Shown: one piece after another, positions 8,711-15,400 of the stretch
Layout: each line of letters starts with the position of its first letter
Numbering within the stretch: position 1 is the stretch's first letter
Assembly (NCBI RefSeq): GCF_000332455.1
Contig: NZ_AOGY02000065.1
Coordinates: 124,001-188,000, forward strand
Direction: 5' to 3'
DNA length: 64,000 nt
Source of the DNA: Leptospira vanthielii serovar Holland str. Waz Holland = ATCC 700522
Lineage (GTDB): Bacteria > Spirochaetota > Leptospiria > Leptospirales > Leptospiraceae
Program-made: the position numbers and the translations under genes
The notes under the pieces: model-generated
Databases searched by the model: none
What the model saw: the letters and a program-made list of their open reading frames with translations, nothing else
Told to the model about the DNA's origin: nothing

Positions 8711-9337
8711 ATGAAAGCATTTACGAAATTAAAAGGAATCGCAGCCCTTCTTGATAAGGCAAACGTAGACACAGACCAAATCATCCCCAAACAATTCCTT
8801 CGTAAAATTGAAAGGTCTGGATTTGGACAACACCTCTTCCATGACTGGAGGTTTTTAGACGATGCTGGAAAAAAACCAAATCCCGAATTTGTGCTTAACG
8901 CACCAAGATACCAAGGAGCAAACATCCTTGTGACTCGGGACAACTTTGGTTGTGGATCTTCTAGAGAACATGCTCCTTGGGCTTTGGAAGATTATGGATT
9001 TCGTTCCATCCTTTCTCCGTCCTATGCAGATATCTTTTATAATAACTGTTTTAAAAATGGTATGTTACCCATCGTATTGCCAGAAGCACAGATAGAAGAA
9101 ATCTTCCAAACCATCGATAAAAAACCAGGTGCCAACTTGGAAATCGATTTAGAAAACCAAGTGGTGATCACAGAAGAGGGTAAAAAATATCCATTCGAAG
9201 TGGATGCCTTTCGTAAACACTGCCTTCTCAATGGTTTGGATGATATTGGACTTACTCTTCAAAAAGCCGATTTTATTCAAAAATTTGAGGTAAAGAACCA
9301 AAAAGAAGTTCCCTGGTTGTACGCAAAAACTGTATAA
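8711..9337 (+). CDS. leuD: 3-isopropylmalate dehydratase small subunit
   Basis: A 208-residue LeuD, the swivelling small subunit that completes the active site of Leu[18 protein letters not shown] and [14 protein letters not shown] are the family hallmarks, and [18 protein letters not shown] follows as expected. Length is normal. It sits 1 nt behind leuC. Seven nt behind it comes an unrelated exported FKBP gene, so the transcript may continue. Confidence 0.97.
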   Translation: MKAFTKLKGIAALLDKANVDTDQIIPKQFLRKIERSGFGQHLFHDWRFLDDAGKKPNPEFVLNAPRYQGANILVTRDNFGCGSSREHAPWALEDYGFRSILSPSYADIFYNNCFKNGMLPIVLPEAQIEEIFQTIDKKPGANLEIDLENQVVITEEGKKYPFEVDAFRKHCLLNGLDDIGLTLQKADFIQKFEVKNQKEVPWLYAKTV

Positions 9338-9344
9338 TTGTTGT

Positions 9345-9722
9345 ATGAAACTGTTTTCTCTTTTTGTAGGTTTTTTATTTTTAGCAAGCGGACTTTCTGC
9401 TGAAGAGCTTCTTATCCAGGACACCAAACAAGGATTAGGAAGAGAGGCCATTCGTGGAACGACAGTAGTCGTTCATTACACAGGAAAGTTAACCAATGGT
9501 AAGGTATTTGATTCTTCTGTGGATCGTGGTGAACCTTTTAGTTTCCAACTGGGCCAAGGTCAAGTCATTCAAGGTTGGGAACGTGGGATCGTAGGAATGA
9601 AAGAAGGTGGAAAGCGAAAGTTGACCATTCCTCCTCAATATGGTTATGGTGCTCGTGCCATTGGACCGATTCCTGCCAACTCAACACTTATCTTTGACGT
9701 GGAACTGATTAAAGTAAAATAA
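9345..9722 (+). CDS. exported FKBP-type peptidyl-prolyl cis-trans isomerase
   Basis: A 125-residue single-domain FKBP. Residues 1-19 are a signal peptide (LFSLFVGFLFLASGLSAEE), so it acts in the periplasm or beyond, speeding proline isomerisation during folding. The domain is complete: VVVHYTGKLTNGKVFDSS, the GQVIQGWE strand, MKEGGKRKLTIPPQYGYG and a closing LIFDVELIKV. There is no N-terminal dimerisation domain as in FkpA or Mip. Its stop shares one base with the next start (TAATG), implying coupling. Confidence 0.9.
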   Translation: MKLFSLFVGFLFLASGLSAEELLIQDTKQGLGREAIRGTTVVVHYTGKLTNGKVFDSSVDRGEPFSFQLGQGQVIQGWERGIVGMKEGGKRKLTIPPQYGYGARAIGPIPANSTLIFDVELIKVK

Positions 9723-10723
9723 TGATAGATCCAATTTCCAAAGGCATCGACGACTTAGGCAATAGCCTATTGCAAGCGTTGAATAATGTACAAGGTATCT
9801 TTGGAAAGGAACTTTCCGTTGCAAAACCCATCCATGACAATATCCTACAACTTATTGGAAACACACCGCTGATTCGATTGAATCGAATTGGATCAGAGTA
9901 TACGGGTGTACAGTTTTATCTTAAGGCCGAATTTTTAAATCCTACTGGTTCTGCCAAAGACCGAACCGCCCTAGCAATGTATATGGATGCGGAAAGAAGA
10001 GGGAAACTAAAAAAAGGAATGTCAGTCGTTCTTGTGGGTGCAGGTTCCTCTTCGGTTAGTTTTACTTGGATCGGGAAAGTAAAAGGGTATCCCGTGTATT
10101 GTCTCGTTCCCCTCCAGACAACTCCAGATCGCATTCAGTTATTACGTAGTTATGGGGCCGAAGTCACTGTCAGCAATGAATCGGATATTGGTCGGCTCAC
10201 AGAACTTGCCGAAGAAAAAGCCAAAAAGTTGGGTGGATGGATTCCCGATGAGGCTTCTAATCCTGCAAATCCCAATTTTCATTTCAAAACGACTGGCCCT
10301 GAGATTTGGAGAGACCTACAAGGAAAAGTGGGTGCTGTGATTTCTGCTCCCGGATCAGGCGGGGCGATTACGGGAATTGGCCGGTATTTAAAATCCCAAG
10401 ACCGTAGGGTCAAAGTCATTATTGCTGGAAAACAAAACTCACCATTTATGGAATACGGAAAAACGGACAACCCTAAAGAAAGGGAAAGAATCCAACTCCC
10501 GGCGGTTTATGATCCAAAATTGATAGACCACTATTTCCATGTCACAAAGGATGAAGCCTTACACTTGCAAGCTGACCTTTATGAAAAAGAAGGAATCTTT
10601 GCTGGACTCACAACAGGCACCGTGATCACGGGGGCCCTTCGGTTTTCAGAATCAATTCCGGAATCTGAAAGAAACGAAAGAAACCCCTTTAATATTGTGA
10701 TCCTCTCTCCAGATAAAGATTAA
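9722..10723 (+). CDS. cysteine synthase/CBS-family PLP protein with divergent substrate loop
   Basis: A 333-residue fold-type II PLP enzyme related to O-acetylserine sulfhydrylase and cystathionine beta-synthase. ILQLIGNTPLIRLNRI opens the domain, the PLP lysine is K79 in TGSAKDRTA, and SAPGSGGAITGIGRYL resembles the phosphate-binding loop. The usual TSGNTG substrate loop is replaced by GAGSSSV (106-112), and the usual C-terminal SSGAA motif reads TTGTV. A 40-residue N-terminal extension precedes the domain. The reaction is therefore uncertain. Its stop overlaps the stop of the convergent lipase gene in a TTAA. Confidence 0.8.
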   Translation: MIDPISKGIDDLGNSLLQALNNVQGIFGKELSVAKPIHDNILQLIGNTPLIRLNRIGSEYTGVQFYLKAEFLNPTGSAKDRTALAMYMDAERRGKLKKGMSVVLVGAGSSSVSFTWIGKVKGYPVYCLVPLQTTPDRIQLLRSYGAEVTVSNESDIGRLTELAEEKAKKLGGWIPDEASNPANPNFHFKTTGPEIWRDLQGKVGAVISAPGSGGAITGIGRYLKSQDRRVKVIIAGKQNSPFMEYGKTDNPKERERIQLPAVYDPKLIDHYFHVTKDEALHLQADLYEKEGIFAGLTTGTVITGALRFSESIPESERNERNPFNIVILSPDKD

Positions 10724-12426
10724 GTTTTTTCGCTAAACAATTGTCTGAGTTCTGGTAATGAACTTTTAGTGACCGTTTCTCCTAATTGGATGAATTCGTT
10801 ACTTCTCCAAAACTCAAACCAATTGGAATTCGGCAGAATTGGATTCAAATACACATCTGCTTCCTGAGCACTGTACTTTCCGATCCGGTATTGGAGGGAA
10901 TATAAACTATTCACGATGATATCCAAAACATTCAAATTGAGTAGTTTGTTTGTTTTCATCTCATCTTTGGAACTCGGCATAGAATTGATGGCGATGATCT
11001 TCTGGACCCCTTCATGAGTTAGGGCGGACACTGGTAGGGGGTTCACGATTCCTCCATCCACATAAGTTTTCCCATTCTCTTGGGGTTGAGGGACAAAAAC
11101 TCCTGGGATGGATATACTTGCCATTACGGCATCGAGAACCTTTCCTTCTGAGAGAACAATTTCTTGCCTAGTGGAAATATCACAACTAATGAGTCTTAGT
11201 TTAATGGGGAGGTCTTCAAAATATAAATCCCCTAGATACTTTTCAAGTAGAGACCGTACATGTTTTCCGTGCAAAAGTCCCTGGCCTGGAAAAGACAAAT
11301 CCACAAGTTTGAACATTTTGAAGATACTATCGATTTCAGCAAGAAGTGGTAAAATGCCTTTGTAACCGAGTCCGCTAGCCCAGAAAGCGCCAATGACGGC
11401 TCCAATACTTGTTCCCGCGATCATATCGGGAATGATTCCTTCTTCGTCCATGACCTTCATGATTCCCACTTGGGCTAGACCCAAGGCAGCACCCCCACCC
11501 AGGGCCACACCAATTTGGACACCGGAGAGTTCTCTTGCCTTTCTTCTGATATGAATTTCCCATTTTCCGTGGTCGATCAAATCTCTGATATTGGTTTCAT
11601 GATAGAGAATTTCATTTTCCTTGGATTCACTGGTAATGGAATCACATAGATTGATTTTTTTATCGGGGGAAAGATAATTTTCAATATGATCAGCTTCTTC
11701 GATTAACAGTTGTTTTAGGTCTTCGTCTGTCTCTGGAAACACTTCCAAAAAGATAAAAGAATGACTTGCATAATGTTTGCCGAGAGTTTCTTTGATTCGA
11801 TCAGAGTCTTTGAATTTATAAGATTTAACATAAGGATTGTCGGTTTGGCCATTTTGGGAAAAGTGTAGGATTACTGATTTTTTTCCCGATTCCACTTCTA
11901 TGGATGCAACCAATTCCTCAGCCAAACGGTCTTTGGCAATAGGGTCAGAATGTACAAGGCAAACGACTGAATTGCGAAAGTATTCTCGTCCGCCGAGGAG
12001 CTCTCCCCGGAGAGACTTGGTGAGCATTTTGGAAAAGGTGATGGATAAATAAGGAATTTTTTGGATTAATTTTTGGAATCCTGATTGGGACAAAACAAGA
12101 AATCTTGATTCCGTAACAGTAACGGCCGTATGGTTGTGTTTTTCTCCTGTGAGTAAGGATTGGATTCCGAAGTATTCTCCTTTTTTGAGATATTGAACTT
12201 CTTCCTCGCGTTTTCCTTCTCCTTTTTTTGGGAGAAACAATTTGATCCCACCAGAAAGAATTAAAAATAAACTTCGATTCCCATCTCCAGCAGTGAATAA
12301 AACTTCCTCACGTTCGGATTCGACTATATGAACCGCTTCGGCCACCCAAACCTTTTCCTTCCGAGAGAGACTTCGAAACAAGGGTAGGCTTGAGACAAGG
12401 TGGATTTTTCCTTCTAGATCTTTCAT
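10720..12426 (-). CDS. cyclic nucleotide-binding/patatin-like phospholipase (NTE family)
   Basis: A 568-residue protein with an N-terminal cyclic-nucleotide-binding (Crp-like) domain (about 15-130), a linker or degenerate P-loop-like region, and a patatin domain (about 300-480). The patatin domain shows the oxyanion loop GGGAALGLAQ, the nucleophile elbow GTSIG and the catalytic Asp in YVDGG. This is the architecture of bacterial neuropathy-target-esterase homologues, which hydrolyse phospholipids at membranes. I choose the ATG at 12426 because GAGG lies 5 nt upstream. The in-frame GTG at 12441 has no such site. Confidence 0.88.
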   Translation of the reverse strand: MKDLEGKIHLVSSLPLFRSLSRKEKVWVAEAVHIVESEREEVLFTAGDGNRSLFLILSGGIKLFLPKKGEGKREEEVQYLKKGEYFGIQSLLTGEKHNHTAVTVTESRFLVLSQSGFQKLIQKIPYLSITFSKMLTKSLRGELLGGREYFRNSVVCLVHSDPIAKDRLAEELVASIEVESGKKSVILHFSQNGQTDNPYVKSYKFKDSDRIKETLGKHYASHSFIFLEVFPETDEDLKQLLIEEADHIENYLSPDKKINLCDSITSESKENEILYHETNIRDLIDHGKWEIHIRRKARELSGVQIGVALGGGAALGLAQVGIMKVMDEEGIIPDMIAGTSIGAVIGAFWASGLGYKGILPLLAEIDSIFKMFKLVDLSFPGQGLLHGKHVRSLLEKYLGDLYFEDLPIKLRLISCDISTRQEIVLSEGKVLDAVMASISIPGVFVPQPQENGKTYVDGGIVNPLPVSALTHEGVQKIIAINSMPSSKDEMKTNKLLNLNVLDIIVNSLYSLQYRIGKYSAQEADVYLNPILPNSNWFEFWRSNEFIQLGETVTKSSLPELRQLFSEKT

Positions 12427-12510
12427 AGGGGCCTCTTCCACCAGAATTTCAAAGAGGAAAGTGAAAGAAATTTCGTTTTTTGTTAATTTCTAAAAAATTT
12501 CATTGACTAC

Positions 12511-12540
12511 TTGTATGTTAAGTAGTAATTGTATGTTTAG
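12511..12540 (+). promoter_or_regulatory. tandem 12-bp direct repeat upstream of recN
   Basis: TTGTATGTTAAG (12511-12522) and TTGTATGTTTAG (12529-12540) differ at one base and are offset by 18 bp. They lie just before the recN ribosome binding site (CAGGAG) in the divergent gap between the lipase gene and recN. A TTGACT at 12504-12509 could be a -35 box. Tandem copies on one DNA face suggest a regulator site. They do not match the TTTG-N5-CAAA box described for Leptospira LexA. Confidence 0.35.
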
Positions 12541-12555
12541 CAAACAGGAGTCTAT

Positions 12556-14265
12556 ATGATCACACATTTGAAAATTAAAGATTTTGCACTCTTCGAATCC
12601 CTAGAACTTTCCCTTTCGGATGGTCTCACTGTATTTACTGGTGAATCTGGTGCCGGAAAATCCTTAATTTTCGATGCATTGGCCTCTTTGTTTGGAGGGC
12701 GATGTTCAACGGCCAATATCCGGCAAGGAAAAGAGAGGTATTCTTTACAGGCAGTCCTTTCTCTTACCGGTCAAAACTTGGCCAAAGATTATTTGATGGA
12801 ACAGGGCTTTCGTTATACGGGAGATGAAATTGTCATCACCAAAGAGCTTATGAAGGATGGAAAGGCTCGAGTGAAAATTGGGGAGAGTTTGGCCTCCACC
12901 ACCCATTTACGGGAACTCGGAAAAACAATGGCCGAGATCCACTGCCAAAACGAACAACTCTTCCTACTCGAAAAATCCAACCAACTGGAATTTTTAGACC
13001 GTTATGGCAATTTGGAATCGCTTAAGTTCAAATTCAAATCAGCGTTACAGCAGTATAGGCATTGGAAACAGAAACTTTATGATTTTGAAGAAACCAGAAG
13101 GACCATGCTCAAACGAAAAGAAATTTTAGAATATGAAATTGAAGAAATTGAATCTATTTCTCCAAAAGAAGGAGAAGATGAAAGTTTATCTACAGAAGAA
13201 TCACTTTTGGCCAACGGGGAAAAACTAGCAGAAAACTACCGTTTGGTGTTAGAGGAATTGACCGAAAAAGAAAACTCGATTCTCAAAGTGTTCCCAACTC
13301 TCATCCATGCCATTCAGAAAGTATCCATTTTAATTCCAGAAAAAAAGGAAATGTTAGAAGAATGGGAAGAAGTTTATGATAGGTTAAAATCTCTCAAGTC
13401 CGTCATTAGAGAAGAAGAAGAGGAACTTTTTTTTAGCCCTGAAAGATTGGATATGGTTCAGTCTAGACTCCAAGACATTAAAAAGCTAAAGAAAAAATAC
13501 AATGTGAGTTTAACTGAGATCAATCTTTTACTGGAAGAAAAAAAATCCGAACTCGAACGTTGGAACGAACAAGCGGGGGATGAGGATTTTCTACGAATTA
13601 AAAAAGACCAATGCCTAACGGAGATGAAAGAACTCGGCTTCCAACTTTCGAAGTTACGCCGCAATGTGATCTCACAGTTTGAAGAAGATGTTCAAAAGGA
13701 GATGGCCGATTTGGGACTAGAAGGCGGAAAACTCCAAGTGGTCCTCCGTTGGGAAGAGAATCCAGAAGGGGAAGTGGAAGAAGGATCCAAATCCTATTTC
13801 CTTTCGGAATCGGGACTTGACCAAATCGAATTCTATTTTAGCGCCAATCCTGGAGAAAAACCACGTCCACTGAGAAAAGTAGCTTCTGGTGGTGAGTTGT
13901 CTCGGGTGATGCTTGCCCTTCGGAGTGTTCTTGGGAAACAAGCTCCTTCTCCGCAAATGTTAGTTTTGGATGAAGTCGATACTGGCCTTGGAGGGGAAGC
14001 AGCGGAGGCTATGGCAACAAAGCTTAAAAAACTAGCAAGAAACTCACAAATTCTCCTGATTACGCATACCCAGCAGGTAGCAGCGTCCGGAGACCACCAA
14101 ATCAAGATCGAAAAACGCCAGGAAGGTGGAAGGACAGTGTCTTTTGCTTCTATTCTTGACTTTGAGGAACGGAAACGGGAGCTCGCGAGGATGATCGGAG
14201 GCAAACAACTGACTTCGGCGGTGCTAAAAGCTGCCACAGATCTACTCATGAAAAAAGCCGGGTAG
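12556..14265 (+). CDS. recN: DNA repair protein RecN
   Basis: A 569-residue SMC-like ATPase acting in double-strand-break repair. The ATPase head is split as expected: Walker A GESGAGKSLIFDAL near residue 35, and signature ASGGELSRVMLALR plus Walker B LVLDEVDTGLGG at about 440-475, followed by ITHTQQVA. Between them runs a long Glu/Lys-rich antiparallel coiled coil of about 300 residues. Length fits the family. The ATG has CAGGAG 6 nt upstream. In many bacteria recN is SOS-induced; here a direct repeat precedes it. Confidence 0.95.
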   Translation: MITHLKIKDFALFESLELSLSDGLTVFTGESGAGKSLIFDALASLFGGRCSTANIRQGKERYSLQAVLSLTGQNLAKDYLMEQGFRYTGDEIVITKELMKDGKARVKIGESLASTTHLRELGKTMAEIHCQNEQLFLLEKSNQLEFLDRYGNLESLKFKFKSALQQYRHWKQKLYDFEETRRTMLKRKEILEYEIEEIESISPKEGEDESLSTEESLLANGEKLAENYRLVLEELTEKENSILKVFPTLIHAIQKVSILIPEKKEMLEEWEEVYDRLKSLKSVIREEEEELFFSPERLDMVQSRLQDIKKLKKKYNVSLTEINLLLEEKKSELERWNEQAGDEDFLRIKKDQCLTEMKELGFQLSKLRRNVISQFEEDVQKEMADLGLEGGKLQVVLRWEENPEGEVEEGSKSYFLSESGLDQIEFYFSANPGEKPRPLRKVASGGELSRVMLALRSVLGKQAPSPQMLVLDEVDTGLGGEAAEAMATKLKKLARNSQILLITHTQQVAASGDHQIKIEKRQEGGRTVSFASILDFEERKRELARMIGGKQLTSAVLKAATDLLMKKAG

Positions 14266-14340
14266 TGATGTAAAAATAGTATTTGGCGAAAAAGGGAAGA
14301 CTGAAAACTCTATTCGTAATCCTTCAATGGGGTCCCATTC

Positions 14341-14955
14341 ATGTTTTTTCCTTTCGCTAAATCAGATTCAATCATTTCCTCGGTTCCTCCGCAAACCATT
14401 CCCATTCTAATCATCTTTGTATCCATCGTTGGTTTTACCATCATTGTGGAACGACTTGTTTACTACTGGAAACTAAAAGCCATTCCGCAAGACCATTTCC
14501 GTCGTGTCAGGGAATTGGCTCGTGAACAAAAATGGGATGAAGCAAAGGATGTGCTCGGTCAAGACGTTCAGTCTCCGGCAGCAGTTCTCCTTCGAATGGC
14601 ATTTGATCTCAAACGCCGTGGAATTCAGTTTTGGGAAGAAGACATCCGTCAAGAAGGCTTCCGACAAATCTATTTGATGGAACGTTATTTGACTGGTCTC
14701 GGTACAATCGCTACCATCGCTCCCTTACTTGGTGTTCTCGGAACTGTCATCGGGATTGTGAGGTCTTTTGCAGAAGGTGCAGGGACACAAGGTGCCGAAG
14801 TCGGTATTTCAGAAGCATTGATTACCACAGCTATGGGTCTTGGAATCGCCATCCCTGCTTACATTTTTTATAATCTTTTTTCTCGAATGAAAGAGGAAAG
14901 AATTACGGAAATGGAAAACGTTACTGATTTGGTGTTACCACACCTAAACAAATAA
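14341..14955 (+). CDS. exbB: MotA/TolQ/ExbB proton channel family protein
   Basis: A 204-residue inner-membrane protein with three hydrophobic segments (about 20-40, 115-140 and 160-185). The family signature is seen in LGTIATIAPLLGVLGTVIG and in the last helix EALITTAMGLGIAIPAY. Together with the ExbD-like protein it would form a proton-driven motor that energises an outer-membrane process. The partner gene follows after 9 nt and then bamA. No tonB-like gene or receptor is seen here, so TolQ-like and ExbB-like roles cannot be separated. Confidence 0.85.
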   Translation: MFFPFAKSDSIISSVPPQTIPILIIFVSIVGFTIIVERLVYYWKLKAIPQDHFRRVRELAREQKWDEAKDVLGQDVQSPAAVLLRMAFDLKRRGIQFWEEDIRQEGFRQIYLMERYLTGLGTIATIAPLLGVLGTVIGIVRSFAEGAGTQGAEVGISEALITTAMGLGIAIPAYIFYNLFSRMKEERITEMENVTDLVLPHLNK

Positions 14956-14964
14956 ACAAACTAA

Positions 14965-15396
14965 ATGAAATTTCGCAAAACGCAAAAATCATTTAATAAC
15001 ATTGAGCTTGCTCCTTTAATTGATGTTATATCCTTTATAGTGATTTACTTTTTGATGAACGCAACATTGGAAAAGAATACGGCTTTGAAAGTGGAATTAC
15101 CTCGTTCTTCCAGTGTTGCTAAAGAAAAACAAAAAGATGAACTTGTGATCACTGTGGACAAACAAGGGAAAATTTATTTGGACCAAAGTTCGGAACCAGT
15201 TCCGTTAGAAGGCCTTACGGAAAAAATCAATGGGTTCCTTGGTCCCGAAAAAGAAAGAGACCCTAAAAAAAACAAAGTCATTATTCGTGGAGATGGTGGT
15301 GCGTCCTACCAAGTTGTGGTTAAGGTAATCGATGCAGTCAATGCTGCGGGTGTTAGTCGATTTAACCTAGCGATGGTAAAAGGCACATCAAAGTGA
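14965..15396 (+). CDS. exbD: ExbD/TolR family protein
   Basis: A 143-residue protein with one N-terminal transmembrane helix and a periplasmic domain. [18 protein letters not shown] carries the conserved proton-path aspartate (D20). The periplasmic part ends with the usual [14 protein letters not shown] helix and closing strand. It pairs with the ExbB-like protein encoded just upstream. Four bases separate its stop from the TTG start proposed for bamA, so the motor genes and bamA are probably one transcript. Confidence 0.85.
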   Translation: MKFRKTQKSFNNIELAPLIDVISFIVIYFLMNATLEKNTALKVELPRSSSVAKEKQKDELVITVDKQGKIYLDQSSEPVPLEGLTEKINGFLGPEKERDPKKNKVIIRGDGGASYQVVVKVIDAVNAAGVSRFNLAMVKGTSK

Positions 15397-15400
15397 TTTT

